A DNA stretch of 64,000 nt from Aurantimonas coralicida DSM 14790. GTDB lineage: Bacteria; Pseudomonadota; Alphaproteobacteria; Rhizobiales; Rhizobiaceae. Both the position numbers and the translations under genes were made by a program. Location: assembly GCF_000421645.1 (NCBI RefSeq), contig NZ_ATXK01000011.1, positions 90,566-154,565 of the forward strand, written 5' to 3'. The notes under the pieces were generated by a model. It had not been told where the DNA came from. It worked only from the letters and a program-made list of their open reading frames with translations, and did no database searches. Shown here one piece after another: positions 1 to 10,053 of this stretch (position 1 is its first letter; every line of letters begins with the position of its first letter).

Positions 1-2
1 AG

Positions 3-167
3 GGCAATGTCATCGTCGAGGGCCGCGAGAGCGAGAAGTCGCTCTATTCCGACGCGCTGGTCACCTTCGAGGACGATCACGGCGCCTACGACCAGAAGGA
101 CGCCGCCGGCTTCATCAAGCTGAACGCCCTGCGCCTGCGCACGCTCGCCAAGCGCGACGGCCGCTAG
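3..167 (+). CDS. argG: Argininosuccinate synthase, C-terminal fragment
   Basis: The open frame entering from the left edge gives 54 codons and stops at 165-167. It reads as the conserved end of argininosuccinate synthase: a segment like [13 protein letters not shown], then [20 protein letters not shown]. The enzyme joins citrulline and aspartate using ATP in arginine synthesis. Only the C-terminal oligomerisation tail is present; the nucleotide-binding part lies outside the window. A strong hairpin terminator follows 43 bases after the stop. The call rests on sequence recall of a well conserved family end. Confidence 0.85.
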   Translation, partial: GNVIVEGRESEKSLYSDALVTFEDDHGAYDQKDAAGFIKLNALRLRTLAKRDGR

Positions 168-210
168 GCTCTTTGGCCGGCGCCCCGCGCCGGCAGCGGA
201 CGCGAATGAC

Positions 211-242
211 AAAGGCCCGGCGGATCGCTCCGCCGGGCCTTT
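211..242. terminator. Bidirectional intrinsic terminator between argG and lactate permease
   Basis: A perfect 14-bp stem (211-224 with 229-242) closes on a TCGC tetraloop and has A/T at both ends. It sits between the 3' ends of two convergent genes, so it can end transcription from both sides. Confidence 0.85.
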
Positions 243-262
243 CGTTTGCCGGAACCGTGCGC

Positions 263-2056
263 CTATCGGGCGGGCGCCGGCTCCTGCGCGGCGACCGGGC
301 GCCGGCTGCGGTTGAAGGCCATGGCGGTCAGGACGATCGCCAGCCAGACGACCGCCAGGATCAGCCAGATGCCGCCATAGATCAGCCCCATGCCGATCAG
401 GCCGGCCTGCACGACGTAATAGGCCATGGGGATCAGCGTCATGCGGATCACCTCGCCCTCGCGGTCGGTCAGGCCCACCACCGCCGATGCCGCGACGACA
501 TTGTGGACGCAGATCATGTTGCCGGCGGCCCCGCCCACGGCCTGCAGCGTGACCACGATCATCGCCCCGGCCGCGCCGAGGCCGATCTGTTCGGCGGCCG
601 AGAACTGGAACAGCGAGAACATCATGTTCGACACGGTGTTCGAGCCGGCGATGAAGGCGCCGAGCGCCCCGATCAGCGGCGCGAAGAGCGGCCAGGCGCT
701 GCCGACCACGCTGGAGACGCCCTCGGCCAGCACCAGCGGCATCGATTCCAGCGGGCCGCGACCGGTGTTCAGGAACACCTGCACCATCGGCACCGCCAGG
801 AGCAGCGCCGGCGCCGCGGCGACCATGGTGCGGGCCGAGCCGGCCCAGGCCCTTGCATAGGCCTTGCCGCTCATGCCGAAGATGAACACCGCCAGCAGCG
901 AGGCGATGATCAGCACCGCGCCCGGCGAATAGAGCAACTGCGCCGTGGCGTTGATGCCCGAGCCGAAGAGATCGTTGAAGGCGAGCGTCGCGCTTGGCGA
1001 AGTCAGGGCCGCCTTGAGCGGCGCGATGACACGGGTCAGCACCAGGAGCACCGCGATGATCAGATAGGGCGACCAGGCCCGCATGAGCGAGATCTGCCGG
1101 CCGCTGGCATGGCCCGCCGCCACCTCTTCCGCCTCGGCGGCCTTCAGCGTGCCGAACCAGTGGTCGTTCCAGCCCTGCCGCGCCGGGAACTCGAACCGGT
1201 CCTTCGGCAACAGGAAGCCGCGGCGCGCCGCCGGCACGACGATCAGGAGGCCGATCAGGCCGCCGACCAGCGACGGAAACTCCGGCCCGAGCAGCCACGC
1301 CACCAGATAATAGGGGACGGTGAAGGCGATGCCGGCGAAGAGTGCGAACTTCCAGACCCGGAAGCCCTCGATAAAGGAGCGGTTGGCGCCGAAGAAGCGG
1401 GTCAGCATACCGACCATGATCAGGGGGATGACGAAGCCGACCAGAGCGTGGACCATCGCGACATTGGCGGCGATGGCATAGACATAGTCGATGAGCGGCA
1501 GCGGCGAGATGGTCTGCAAGACGCCGTCATTGCCCGACAGGCCGGTGTTGATGCCGACGAGCATTGGCGTGCCGACCGCGCCGAATGAGACCGGCGTCGA
1601 CTGGATGATCAGCGTCACCAGCACGGCGGCCATGGCCGGGAAGCCGATCGCCACCAACAGAGGTGCTGCGACCGCCGCCGGGGTGCCGAAGCCGGAGGCG
1701 CCCTCGATCATCGAGCCGAACAGCCAGGCAATGATGATCGCCTGGATGCGGCGGTCGGGTGACAGATCGGTGAAGCCGCGGCGGATGGCGCGGATGGCGC
1801 CGCTTTCATGCACGGTCTGCAGGACGAGAATGGCGCCGAAGATGATGAAGAGCAGCGTCAGCGCGGTGACGAGACCGTTGACCGTGGCGCCGGCGACCGT
1901 GCCGAGATCCTGCCCCCAGACGGTGAGCGCGATGATCGCCGTGGCCGCATAGGCCACCAGCATGGCAAGCTTGGCCGATCGCCGCATGACGACGAGCAAG
2001 ACGAACACGATCGCGACCGGCAGCAATGCCAGGCCGAAGAGAACTCCCTGCCCCAT
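263..2056 (-). CDS. L-lactate permease family transporter
   Basis: A 597-residue, very hydrophobic protein with about 13-14 predicted membrane spans. The family motif [11 protein letters not shown] lies near residue 120 and [10 protein letters not shown] follows it, as in LldP/GlcA proton symporters for lactate or glycolate. The frame extends 21 codons further upstream, but the ATG at 2056 is preceded by GGAGG with an 8-base spacer, so this start is preferred. Proteins of this family are usually 550-600 residues long. The gene converges on argG. Upstream it is divergent from a luciferase-like oxidoreductase, so the two may share a promoter region. Whether lactate or glycolate is the substrate cannot be told from sequence. 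Confidence 0.9.
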   Translation of the reverse strand: MGQGVLFGLALLPVAIVFVLLVVMRRSAKLAMLVAYAATAIIALTVWGQDLGTVAGATVNGLVTALTLLFIIFGAILVLQTVHESGAIRAIRRGFTDLSPDRRIQAIIIAWLFGSMIEGASGFGTPAAVAAPLLVAIGFPAMAAVLVTLIIQSTPVSFGAVGTPMLVGINTGLSGNDGVLQTISPLPLIDYVYAIAANVAMVHALVGFVIPLIMVGMLTRFFGANRSFIEGFRVWKFALFAGIAFTVPYYLVAWLLGPEFPSLVGGLIGLLIVVPAARRGFLLPKDRFEFPARQGWNDHWFGTLKAAEAEEVAAGHASGRQISLMRAWSPYLIIAVLLVLTRVIAPLKAALTSPSATLAFNDLFGSGINATAQLLYSPGAVLIIASLLAVFIFGMSGKAYARAWAGSARTMVAAAPALLLAVPMVQVFLNTGRGPLESMPLVLAEGVSSVVGSAWPLFAPLIGALGAFIAGSNTVSNMMFSLFQFSAAEQIGLGAAGAMIVVTLQAVGGAAGNMICVHNVVAASAVVGLTDREGEVIRMTLIPMAYYVVQAGLIGMGLIYGGIWLILAVVWLAIVLTAMAFNRSRRPVAAQEPAPAR

Positions 2057-2223
2057 TCCCGTTTCCTCCGAAGGGTGAGTGACTTGGCTGCTAATTTCCC
2101 TCGGCTGGACAGAAAGCAAGAGGGATTGTTCGTCGTCCTGACGATTGACTGTTCAGACCGGCTTTTCCCGGCCTCTTCCGATCCCCAGATAGACGAAAGT
2201 CTGATCCCGAAAGGTGCCAAGCG

Positions 2224-3234
2224 ATGATCCCCTATTCCGTCCTCGACCTGTCGCCGATCCCCGAGGGTGGGACCGCCGCCGACGCCCTGCACAATTCCGG
2301 TGATCTGGCGCGCCACGCCGAGGCGCTCGGCTACACGCGCTACTGGATGGCCGAGCATCACAACATGACCGGCATCGCCAGCGCCGCGACGGCCGTGGCG
2401 CTCGGCTATGTGGCCGGCCAGACGCAGACCATCCGTGTCGGCGCCGGCGGCGTCATGCTGCCCAACCATGCCCCGCTGGTGATCGCAGAACAGTTCGGCA
2501 CGCTGGCGACGCTCTATCCGGGCCGCGTCGATCTCGGCCTCGGCCGCGCGCCGGGCACCGACCAGATGACCGCGCGGGCGCTGCGCCGCAGCCTCGACAA
2601 CTCCGACAACTTCCCCCAGGACGTGATGGAGCTGATGGTCTATTTCGAGGAGGCCGAGCCGAACCAGCGCATTCGCGCGGTGCCCGGCGAAGGCACCCGC
2701 GTGCCGGTGTGGATCCTCGGCTCCAGCCTCTACGGCGCCCAGCTCGCCGCCCATCTCGGCCTGCCCTATGCCTTCGCCTCGCATTTCGCGCCGGGTGCGC
2801 TCGCCCAGGCCGTCGAGGTCTATCGCGACAGCTACAGGCCGTCGGAGCGCTGGCCCGAGCCGCATTTCATGCTGGCGATCAACGTCTTCGCCGCCGACAG
2901 CGACGAGGAAGGCCGGGTGCTGAAATCATCGATGCAGCAGGCCTTCGTGAACCTGCGCACCGGCATGCCCGGCCCGCTGCCGCGGCCGGTCGAGGATTTC
3001 GAGGCCCGCGTCGACCCGATGGCGAAATCCATGGTCGACCAGGCGCTGTCGGTCTCGGCCACGGGCTCGCCGGCCAGTGTCGCCGCCAGCCTGTCGGCGC
3101 TGATCGACACCTACCGCCCGGACGAGGTGATCCTGACCGGCCAGATCCACGATCACGCGGCCCGCAAGCGGTCCTTCGAGATCGCCGCCGGTGTGATGCA
3201 GGAGATCGGCGCGCGCCGCGACGCCGCCGAATAG
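2224..3234 (+). CDS. LLM-class flavin-dependent oxidoreductase
   Basis: This 336-residue protein matches the luciferase-like monooxygenase superfamily, group 2 (YhbW/MsnO8 type). It starts with the typical beta strand [11 protein letters not shown]. It carries the AEHHN motif (43-47), then [20 protein letters not shown] and [13 protein letters not shown], which form the flavin pocket. The fold is a TIM barrel that uses reduced FMN to oxidise an unknown substrate. AAAGG lies 9 bases before the ATG. The gene stands alone, followed by a long inverted repeat. The substrate cannot be assigned; related genes are often annotated alkanal monooxygenase without proof. Confidence 0.88.
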   Translation: MIPYSVLDLSPIPEGGTAADALHNSGDLARHAEALGYTRYWMAEHHNMTGIASAATAVALGYVAGQTQTIRVGAGGVMLPNHAPLVIAEQFGTLATLYPGRVDLGLGRAPGTDQMTARALRRSLDNSDNFPQDVMELMVYFEEAEPNQRIRAVPGEGTRVPVWILGSSLYGAQLAAHLGLPYAFASHFAPGALAQAVEVYRDSYRPSERWPEPHFMLAINVFAADSDEEGRVLKSSMQQAFVNLRTGMPGPLPRPVEDFEARVDPMAKSMVDQALSVSATGSPASVAASLSALIDTYRPDEVILTGQIHDHAARKRSFEIAAGVMQEIGARRDAAE

Positions 3235-3255
3235 GCAGTCACGGGCTTCGGACGG

Positions 3256-3299
3256 GCGGTTCGCCGCCGGGGCGCTTTGCAGCGCCGGCGGCGAACCGC
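3256..3299. terminator. Strong hairpin after the LLM oxidoreductase
   Basis: A 15-bp perfect inverted repeat (3256-3270 with 3285-3299) holds a further GCGCT/AGCGC pairing in its loop. It lies between the stop of the oxidoreductase and the start of the HAD gene. No U-run follows, so termination may be weak or Rho-assisted. Confidence 0.5.
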
Positions 3300-3334
3300 T
3301 AGAGATTGCGCGTCACGGATGCGGAGTGCGCCCG

Positions 3335-4033
3335 ATGCCCGCCCTCACCACGATCGGCTTCGATGCCGACGACACGCTCTGGCACAATGAGCGGTTCTTC
3401 CAGCTGACCGAGGCCCGGTTCCGCGAGATGCTGGCTGATCATGCCGACGCGGACCTGGTCTCCAGCCGGCTCCTGGAGGCCGAGCGCCGCAATCTCGGCC
3501 ACTACGGTTTCGGCATCAAGGGCTTCGTCCTGTCGATGATCGAGACCGCGCTGGACGTCACGGGCGACACTGCCTCGCCGGCCATCGTCCGGCAGATCCT
3601 CGATGCCGGCCGCGAAATGCTGGAGCACCCGGTCGAAGCCCTGCCCGAAGCGCAGGAGACCCTTGCCGCGCTTGCCGGCAGCTACCGGCTGGTGCTGATC
3701 ACCAAGGGCGACCTGTTCGACCAGGAGCGCAAACTCGCGGCTTCCGGGCTGGGCGACCATTTCGACGCGGTGGAGATCGTCAGCGACAAGACGGCGGCGA
3801 CCTATGAGCGGCTGTTCGCCCGCCATGGCGACGGGCCGGCCCGCGCCATGATGGTCGGCAATTCGCTGAAGTCGGATGTGCTGCCGGCGCTGGCGGCGGG
3901 CAGCTTCGGCGTCCATATCCCGCATGAGCTGACCTGGGCGCTGGAACATGCCGAGCAGCCGAAGAACGCGCCGCGCTTCCGGCAGGTGGACAGACTCGGC
4001 GACGTGCGCACCATCCTCGCCGAGATCGGCTGA
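3335..4033 (+). CDS. HAD-family hydrolase
   Basis: A 232-residue haloacid-dehalogenase-like hydrolase. Motif I, DADDT, is at residues 10-14. Motif II is in LVLITKGD, and motif IV is MVGNSLKSDVLPA, where phosphoglycolate-phosphatase-like members bind Mg. A long helical cap sits between motifs I and II. The frame also offers a GTG three codons upstream, but GGAG is spaced 8 bases from the ATG at 3335, which is preferred. It is likely a small-molecule phosphatase; the substrate is unknown. It converges on the MFS gene with only 18 bases between stops. Confidence 0.87.
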   Translation: MPALTTIGFDADDTLWHNERFFQLTEARFREMLADHADADLVSSRLLEAERRNLGHYGFGIKGFVLSMIETALDVTGDTASPAIVRQILDAGREMLEHPVEALPEAQETLAALAGSYRLVLITKGDLFDQERKLAASGLGDHFDAVEIVSDKTAATYERLFARHGDGPARAMMVGNSLKSDVLPALAAGSFGVHIPHELTWALEHAEQPKNAPRFRQVDRLGDVRTILAEIG

Positions 4034-4051
4034 GCGCAGGCCGGCCCCGCC

Positions 4052-5332
4052 TCAGTCGCGGCCGGCCAGGTGCTGGGCCTTGCGCAGATCCGGGAACATC
4101 CACGACCACAGCCCGGCGACGCCGACCGTCGCCAGGCCCCCGAGCACCACCGCCGGCACGGCGCCGATCCAGAAGGCCATCACCCCGGCGCGGAACTCGC
4201 CGAGCTCGTTGGAGGCGCCGATGAAGACCATGTTGACGGCGTTGACCCGGCCGCGAACCTCGTCCGGCGTCCAGAGCTGCATGATCGTCTCGCGGATATA
4301 GACGCTGATCATGTCCGACGCGCCCATGAAGATCAGCGCGACGATGGCGAGCCACGGCACGGCGGCCATGCCGAACAATGCGGTAAAGGCGCCGAACAGG
4401 CCGACGAAGACGAACATCTTGACGCCGGCATGGGTCTTGATCGGGTGGGCCGCGAGCCACACCGCCATCGACACCGCGCCGATGCCGGGCGCTGCGCGCA
4501 GGAGCCCGAGCCCCCAGGGGCCGACATGCAGGACGTCCCGTGCATAGACGGGCATCAGCGCCACGGCGCCGCCGAGCAGCACGGCGAAGAGGTCGAGCGA
4601 GATCGCGCCGAGCACCACCTTCTCCGACCAGATGAAGCGAAAGCCCGCGACGATGGTCTCGAAGCTCGCCGGCTCGCTGGAGCGCTTCTGGCTGGGTGCC
4701 GTGATCGACAGGACGAGCACCGCAGCCGCGACGAACAGCGTCAGGCCGGTGCCGTAGGCGGCGACGGGCGACACGCCGTAGAGCAGCCCGCCGGCAACCG
4801 GGCCGACAATCGCCGCGATCTGCCAGGAGGAAGAGTTCCAGGCAATCGCGTTGGCGAGCTCCCGCTTGGTGACCAGATTGACCACCAGCGATTGCGAGGC
4901 CGGGCCGAAGAAAGCGCGGGCGATGCCGAAGCCGACAAGGATCGCGAAAACCGGATAGGGCGTGGCGAGGCCGTGCCAGGTTAGGAGCAGCAGCCCGAGG
5001 GCGCCGAGCGCCTCGACGAGGATCGCCACCGCCATGATCATCCGCCGCGAATAGCGGTCGGCGGCAGCCCCGGTGACCAGCACCAGGACGAGCGCCGGCA
5101 GGAACTGGCAGAGGCCGACGATCCCCAGATCCAGCGGATTGCGGGTCAGGTCGTAGATCTGCCAGCCGACCGAGACGACGACGATCTGGATGGCGAAGGT
5201 GGAGAAGAAGCGCGACAGCCAGTAGCGCAGGAACCGCGGATTGCGGAAGGCGGCGAAGCGATCCTCGACCGGAATGGCGCTCGCGTCCGGATCGCCCGGC
5301 GCGGCGGAAGCGGTCTCACTGTCCTGTGTCAC
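4052..5332 (-). CDS. MFS transporter, EntS-like
   Basis: A 426-residue major facilitator protein with about 12 spans. The cytoplasmic loop AADRYSRRMIM fits the MFS signature between helices 2 and 3. The N-terminal region FRNPRFLRYWLSRFFSTFAIQ is typical of the EntS/MFS_3 group, which exports enterobactin in E. coli; most members are of unknown substrate. The start is a GTG at 5332 with a weak AGGTG upstream. No siderophore genes lie nearby, so export of a siderophore is not supported. Its 5' end lies about 80 bases from a tRNA-Ala gene on the same strand. Confidence 0.85.
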   Translation of the reverse strand: MTQDSETASAAPGDPDASAIPVEDRFAAFRNPRFLRYWLSRFFSTFAIQIVVVSVGWQIYDLTRNPLDLGIVGLCQFLPALVLVLVTGAAADRYSRRMIMAVAILVEALGALGLLLLTWHGLATPYPVFAILVGFGIARAFFGPASQSLVVNLVTKRELANAIAWNSSSWQIAAIVGPVAGGLLYGVSPVAAYGTGLTLFVAAAVLVLSITAPSQKRSSEPASFETIVAGFRFIWSEKVVLGAISLDLFAVLLGGAVALMPVYARDVLHVGPWGLGLLRAAPGIGAVSMAVWLAAHPIKTHAGVKMFVFVGLFGAFTALFGMAAVPWLAIVALIFMGASDMISVYIRETIMQLWTPDEVRGRVNAVNMVFIGASNELGEFRAGVMAFWIGAVPAVVLGGLATVGVAGLWSWMFPDLRKAQHLAGRD

Positions 5333-5414
5333 CCACGCACCTGCAACGATCCGGCCCGCACCAACCGGGCAAGGCGGACCATGACTGCGCGATGTCCTGG
5401 AAGGAAATGATGGC

Positions 5415-5490
<76 letters not shown>

Positions 5491-5666
5491 GTCCACCATT
5501 TCGACCGGCATTTAGTGCCGCGGCGCCGGCCCTGTCAACGCCCCTTGCATGGCGGCCGCGGCGTGACCGAACCGGGCCGGTCGCACATGCGGCGAAGCGG
5601 GCGCGGCTTGCGTATCGGCAAGGCGATGGCTACATCCGAAACCGTTATCGCAAAGGGCCCGATTTG

Positions 5667-5969
5667 ATGCTTGCAGTCACCTACGTCCTCTATCAGGCAC
5701 TCAATCTGTACTGGTGGATCGTGATCGCGTCGGCCGTGTTGTCGTGGCTCTATGCCTTCAACATCGTCAATCCCGGCAATCCCTTCGTCGACTCCGTCGG
5801 CCGCTTCCTGTGGCAGATGACCGAGCCGGTCTATCGGCGCATCCGCCGGGTCCTGCCGGATCTCGGCGGCATCGACCTGTCGCCGCTGGTCGTCCTGTTC
5901 GCCATCATGTTCCTGCAGTATCTGATCGCGGTCTACATCAATCCGGCGATCTACAGCGCCGGCATCTGA
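5667..5969 (+). CDS. YggT family membrane protein
   Basis: A 100-residue protein with two hydrophobic hairpins, the second containing LSPLVVLFAIMFLQYL. The central motif NPFVDSVGRFLWQMTEPVYRRIRRVLP is YggT/Ycf19-like; this family is linked to membrane biogenesis and osmotic tolerance. A TTG sits directly before the ATG; the ATG is chosen because AAAGGG lies 9 bases upstream. The next gene, 21 bases on, encodes a DUF167 (YggU) protein. YggT and YggU are neighbours in many bacteria, so an operon is likely. Confidence 0.9.
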   Translation: MLAVTYVLYQALNLYWWIVIASAVLSWLYAFNIVNPGNPFVDSVGRFLWQMTEPVYRRIRRVLPDLGGIDLSPLVVLFAIMFLQYLIAVYINPAIYSAGI

Positions 5970-5990
5970 GCGATTGCTCCGCCCGGTCCG

Positions 5991-6308
5991 GTGACCGACG
6001 CGCGCTTCTGGCGGCCTGACGGCGAGGATGCCGTTCTCGTCGATCTCCGCCTGACGCCGAAATCAGCCGCTGACCGGATCGAGGGCAGCGTGACGGATGC
6101 GGCGGGACGCGCCTTCCTGAAGGCGCGGGTGCGGGCCGTGCCCGAGGACGGCAAGGCCAATGCCGCGCTTCTCAAGCTCCTTGCCAAGACGATCGGCGTT
6201 CCGAAATCGGCGGTGACGCTGGTCGCCGGCCACACGTCGCGGGTGAAGACCCTGCGCCTCACCGGCGACGCCGGGCGCCTCGCGACGGCGCTCAACGCCC
6301 TGAACTGA
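5991..6308 (+). CDS. DUF167 family protein (YggU-like)
   Basis: A 105-residue small soluble protein. It contains the DUF167 signature: VDLRLTPKSAADRIEG near the start, then RVRAVPEDGKANAALLKLLAKTIGVPKSAV. The fold is known from YggU structures but the function is not established. It starts with GTG, 21 bases after yggT, so the two are probably co-transcribed. A short inverted repeat follows. Confidence 0.9.
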   Translation: MTDARFWRPDGEDAVLVDLRLTPKSAADRIEGSVTDAAGRAFLKARVRAVPEDGKANAALLKLLAKTIGVPKSAVTLVAGHTSRVKTLRLTGDAGRLATALNALN

Positions 6309-6323
6309 CCTCCAGACACCAAA

Positions 6324-6353
6324 ACGCCGCCCGAACTCAGTCGAAGGCGGCGT
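6324..6353. terminator. Hairpin between DUF167 and DUF1127 genes
   Basis: ACGCCGCC (6324-6331) pairs with GGCGGCGT (6346-6353) across a 14-base loop. It lies between convergent genes, and A/T-rich flank is present only on the left side. It is a plausible but modest terminator. Confidence 0.4.
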
Positions 6354-6422
6354 GGCATGCATTCATGTGGGGCAGAGCGGATCGATGCCCGATCGCGGCG
6401 TCCTGCGCCGCGGCCTCAAGGC

Positions 6423-6572
6423 TCAGAGACGGCCGAAGCGGACGGCCTGAGTGATCTGCGACCGGCCGACGCCGATGTCGGCGAGCTCGCGGTCGTCCAT
6501 CATTTCCAGCTGGCGGATCTGGTTACGATGGTTGCGGTAGGTGTTGAGGCGGGTTGTTAGACGGCGAAACAT
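6423..6572 (-). CDS. DUF1127 domain-containing small protein
   Basis: A short basic protein of 49 residues ending in MMDDRELADIGVGRSQITQAVRFGR, the YjiS/DUF1127 signature. Arginine-rich DUF1127 proteins of alphaproteobacteria bind RNA or affect RNA turnover and phosphate or carbon metabolism in the species studied. The start at 6572 is chosen because AGGA lies 5-7 bases upstream. An ATG at 6611 would add 13 residues but has no ribosome site. The ATG at 6689 would add a cysteine-rich stretch that is unlike the family. No partner gene is adjacent. Confidence 0.8.
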   Translation of the reverse strand: MFRRLTTRLNTYRNHRNQIRQLEMMDDRELADIGVGRSQITQAVRFGRL

Positions 6573-6815
6573 GGGATCCTGATTCCAGGGTTTGGGGTTT
6601 TCGATAGCCATCAAGTAAGAGATCGCACTGCACAAAAGTAGTGCGTTTTGCTGCACGTCTCGTGTGCATTCTGCGCATGACGCAGTCATCAGTCCGTCAA
6701 TATCTTCCGTGTTACGCTGCCGCCGCCCCCTCCTCGTCCGGACGGCCGAATGCAGAACGGGCGCGGCGGTTGCCCGCCACGCCCGTATCTGAATGCTGTC
6801 TGTGGACCGGTCCGG

Positions 6816-7352
6816 TCAGCCCTTGGCGTTCTCGGCCCGCTCGACCGCCGCGGTGATCAGCGACCGCGCCTTGACGCTGTCGCCCCAGTCGCCGATCTTG
6901 ACCCACTTGCCGGGCTCCAGATCCTTGTAGTGCTCGAAGAAGTGGGCGATCTGCAGCAGCGTGATTTCCGGCAGGTCGCCATATTCGCGAACGTTCTCGA
7001 AACGCCGCGTGATGTGCGGCGACGGCACGGCGATGATCTTCTCGTCCTCGCCGCTGTTGTCTTCCATGACCAGCACGCCGATCGGGCGGCAATTGATCAC
7101 GCAGCCGGGAAACAGCGGCCGGGTGTTGCAGATCAGGACGTCGATCGGATCGCCGTCGTCGGACAGGGTGTGCGGCACGAAGCCGTAATTCCCCGGATAG
7201 GTCATCGGCGTGTAGAGGAAGCGGTCGACGACCAGGCAGCCGGCGTCCTTGTCCATCTCGTACTTGATCGGATGGCCGCCCAGCGGCACCTCGATGATGA
7301 CGTTGATGTCTTCCGGCGGGTTCTTGCCGCGGGCGATCGCGTCGATGCGCAT
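6816..7352 (-). CDS. ppa: Inorganic pyrophosphatase (family I)
   Basis: A 178-residue cytoplasmic enzyme that splits pyrophosphate into two phosphates and so drives biosynthetic reactions. The start [23 protein letters not shown] is typical. The metal-binding signature [10 protein letters not shown] follows the substrate loop [12 protein letters not shown], and [15 protein letters not shown] is near the end. An in-frame ATG lies 18 codons upstream, but GGAAGGA is spaced 6 bases from the ATG at 7352. The length matches bacterial family I enzymes. Confidence 0.95.
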   Translation of the reverse strand: MRIDAIARGKNPPEDINVIIEVPLGGHPIKYEMDKDAGCLVVDRFLYTPMTYPGNYGFVPHTLSDDGDPIDVLICNTRPLFPGCVINCRPIGVLVMEDNSGEDEKIIAVPSPHITRRFENVREYGDLPEITLLQIAHFFEHYKDLEPGKWVKIGDWGDSVKARSLITAAVERAENAKG

Positions 7353-7564
7353 GATGTGTCCTTCCAGATGTGGCCTGTCGATCCGAACGGGCGACCCGCC
7401 TCGCATGTCCTTGAAGGACGCGAGAGCGATCCATGGCAGGGATGATCGCGTTGGTGGCCCGGTTTCCCCGAAGACGCTCTAGCCGCTCCGGCGAACCCGC
7501 GCAACACGCGGCTGCGCAGGCTGTCCGCCCCTTCGGCCAGGCACGCGCCGGCCGGCTGCGGACG

Positions 7565-8071
7565 TCAGTTCCAGAGGAAGGCGATCTTGGCGACCTTGCG
7601 CGTGTCGAAGCATTCGCTGCCTTCGGCGATGTCGCGTCCGCCGAGGCGCCCGTAGAACTCGATCGCCCGGTCGTTCTCGGCCAGCGCCCAGACCACCAGC
7701 CCCTTCAGGCCGCGCTCGCGCAACAGCGCGGCGGCGGCTTCGAACAGGCGCTTGCCGAAGCCGAGCCCCTGATATTCGGGCCGCAGATACAGCTCGTAGA
7801 TTTCGCCGTCGGCGCGCAACGCCTCGGTACGGTTGCGGCCCAGCGTGGCGTAGCCGATCGGCGCGCCGGAGAACTCGGCCACCAGGATCGCCGCCCCGCT
7901 GCGGATCGCCGTGTCCCACCAGTCGTCGTTGCGCCGGCCGATCATCTTTTCGAGGCTGCCATGCGGGATCAGCCCGCCATAGGCGCCGCGCCACGACGTG
8001 GCATGCACCGCGGACAGGGCGGCGGCATCGTGCGGTTCGGCCAGACGGATTTCGGCGGCAAGCGTCTTCAT
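7565..8071 (-). CDS. GNAT family N-acetyltransferase
   Basis: A 168-residue protein with the GNAT fold. The acetyl-CoA motif is EIYELYLRPEYQGLGFGKRLFEAA, with QGLGFGK as the pyrophosphate loop. The end has VWALAENDRAIEFYGRLGG, typical of the last beta strands. RLAEPHDAAALSAVHATSWRGAYGGLIP near the start is common among acetyltransferases acting on small molecules or protein N-termini. The substrate is unknown. No strong ribosome site precedes the ATG. Confidence 0.88.
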   Translation of the reverse strand: MKTLAAEIRLAEPHDAAALSAVHATSWRGAYGGLIPHGSLEKMIGRRNDDWWDTAIRSGAAILVAEFSGAPIGYATLGRNRTEALRADGEIYELYLRPEYQGLGFGKRLFEAAAALLRERGLKGLVVWALAENDRAIEFYGRLGGRDIAEGSECFDTRKVAKIAFLWN

Positions 8072-8225
8072 GGAAGCTTAACCATAACCCACATCGAACG
8101 ATCCGTCTTGGTTCGCCGGCACCGTCCGGCGATTCGCGGCGACTGTAGTCGTCCGGGAGTCCGAGCGGGGACACAGCAAGCGGCTATCCCCCGGTTTTTG
8201 CTGGAAGGTCGGATCGAAGGCGCGT

Positions 8226-8606
8226 CTATCGGGGCGCCAGCACGCCCTGCGCCAGCGCCCGCTGGATGCCGGCGATATCGGCACGCCGCGACAATGGCCG
8301 TGTGATCGGCGACTGGCCGGACACCCAGAGCGTCATTTCCGAATCCGTATCGAAGCTGCCTGCGGTCTCGATGGCGAACATGGTGATCGACCGATAGGGC
8401 ACCGACTGGATGTGCCGCTTGCGGCCGGTCATGCCCTGCTTGTCGACCATGATCAGGCGCAGATCGGTGAACACCAGGAGATCCCGCACGATCTGGAAGG
8501 CGAGTTCGACACCCTCTCCGGGCAACAGGATCGGCGCCAGATCGGCCTCAATCGCCGTCGCGTCCGCATCGCTGGAAAGGCCCATCAGGCCGGAAATCAG
8601 TCCCAT
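8226..8606 (-). CDS. PH domain-containing protein (bPH_2 / DUF1696 type)
   Basis: A 126-residue protein that looks like the bacterial pleckstrin-homology family. It has LLPGEGVELAFQIVRDLLVFTDLRLIMVDKQGMTGRKRHIQSVPYRSITMFAIETAG, followed by a short beta strand and a final helix. Members are single PH-like domains, often near the membrane; function is poorly known. The frame extends 24 codons further upstream, but the ATG at 8606 gives the usual family length of about 125 residues. It is divergent from the serine-glyoxylate aminotransferase gene. Confidence 0.82.
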   Translation of the reverse strand: MGLISGLMGLSSDADATAIEADLAPILLPGEGVELAFQIVRDLLVFTDLRLIMVDKQGMTGRKRHIQSVPYRSITMFAIETAGSFDTDSEMTLWVSGQSPITRPLSRRADIAGIQRALAQGVLAPR

Positions 8607-8811
8607 CGCATCACATCCCCGTTTCGTCTTCGCCGCCATGTCGGGCGCCGCCCGGCACTGTCCACTCGCGACGGCCACCGACGATGGCCGTCAGTTTTTC
8701 TAAGGCCCGGATCAGAATTTGAAACTCCGCCTTACCGGCTCGGCGGATTAAGGTCTGCCCCAACTGGCCTCGCGGCACCCGTTCGCGCGGCTGCGCGTCT
8801 GGGAGGATCGC

Positions 8812-10023
8812 ATGAAGCACGGTATCCGGCATCTCTACATTCCCGGCCCCACCAATGTCCCGGAGCGCGTCCGGCGGGCCATGAACGTGCCGATGGAAGA
8901 CCAGCGGGCGCCTGATTTTCCGGCCTTGTCTCTGCCCCTCTTCCAAGATCTGAAGCGTGTCTTCAAGATGCGCGAGGGACGCGTCTTCATGTATCCCTCC
9001 TCCGGCACCGGGGCCTGGGAAGCGGCCATCCAGAACACCCTGGCGCGCGGCGACAAGGTGCTGATGTCGCGCTTCGGCCAGTTCTCGCATCTGTGGGTCG
9101 ACATGGCCCAAAGGCTCGGGCTCGATGTCGAGGCCATCGACGTGGAATGGGGCACCGGCGTGCCGCTCGATGCCTATGAACGCGCGATTGCGGCGGACCG
9201 GGCCCATACGATCCGCGCCGTCTTCGTCACCCACAACGAGACCGCGACCGGCGTGACCTCGGATGTCGCCGGCGTCCGGCGGTTGCTCGATGCCCACCAG
9301 CACCCGGCATTGATCTTCGTGGACGGCGTCTCGTCCATCGCCTCGATCGACTTCCGGCAGGACGAATGGGGCGTCGATCTCGCCGTCGCGGGGTCGCAGA
9401 AGGGCTTCATGCTGCCGGCCGGCCTGTCCTTCCTGGCCGTCTCCGAAAAGGCGCTGGCGGCGGCTCGCGACAACCGGCCGAAGATGGAGCGCACCTATTT
9501 CGCCTTCGCCGACATGATCACCCAGAACGCCAACGGCTTCTTTCCCTATACCCCGCCGACGCAATTCTTCCACGGGCTGCGGGTGGCGCTGGACATGCTC
9601 TTCGAGGAGGGGTTGGAAAACGTCTTCGCCCGTCATCACCGGCTGGCCGAGGGGGTGCGGCGGGGCGTCGCCGCCTGGGGCCTGAAGCTGCAGGCCGTGG
9701 CGCCGCAATGGCATTCCGACACCGTGTCGGCGATCCGCGTTCCCGAGGGCGTCGATGCGAATGCGGTGATCCGCACCGCCTATGAGCGTTACGACACCTC
9801 GCTCGGCGGCGGGCTGGCCCAGCTCTCCGGCAAGGTGTTCCGCATCGGCCATCTCGGCGATCTCAACCCGGCGATGTGCCTGACGGCGCTGAGCGTTGCG
9901 GAAATGGCGCTGGCCGATGCCGGCGCGAAGATCGAGCCGGGTTCGGGCGTCGCGGCCGCGCAAGGCTGGTACCGGGATGCCGCGGTCGAGGGGAGCGCCC
10001 TCATGCAACACGCCGCGGAATAG
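8812..10023 (+). CDS. sgaA: Serine--glyoxylate aminotransferase (class V)
   Basis: A 403-residue pyridoxal-phosphate enzyme moving the amino group from serine to glyoxylate, giving hydroxypyruvate and glycine. The N-terminus HLYIPGPTNVPERVRRAM is diagnostic. The cofactor lysine is K197 in AGSQKGFMLPAGL, and D171 in FVDGVSSIAS should pair with the pyridine nitrogen. GGGAGGA is spaced 4 bases from the ATG. In methylotrophs this enzyme works in the serine cycle; in other alphaproteobacteria it serves glyoxylate metabolism. No other serine-cycle gene is in the window, so the role is open. A perfect terminator follows. Confidence 0.92.
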   Translation: MKHGIRHLYIPGPTNVPERVRRAMNVPMEDQRAPDFPALSLPLFQDLKRVFKMREGRVFMYPSSGTGAWEAAIQNTLARGDKVLMSRFGQFSHLWVDMAQRLGLDVEAIDVEWGTGVPLDAYERAIAADRAHTIRAVFVTHNETATGVTSDVAGVRRLLDAHQHPALIFVDGVSSIASIDFRQDEWGVDLAVAGSQKGFMLPAGLSFLAVSEKALAAARDNRPKMERTYFAFADMITQNANGFFPYTPPTQFFHGLRVALDMLFEEGLENVFARHHRLAEGVRRGVAAWGLKLQAVAPQWHSDTVSAIRVPEGVDANAVIRTAYERYDTSLGGGLAQLSGKVFRIGHLGDLNPAMCLTALSVAEMALADAGAKIEPGSGVAAAQGWYRDAAVEGSALMQHAAE

Positions 10024-10053
10024 CCGCGGCCCGCCACCCGCCCCGCAAACGAA

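Noticed and set aside
8083..8095. TTAACCAT-like half site before the GNAT gene as a CtrA site
   Set aside because: The second TTAA half at the required spacing is missing.
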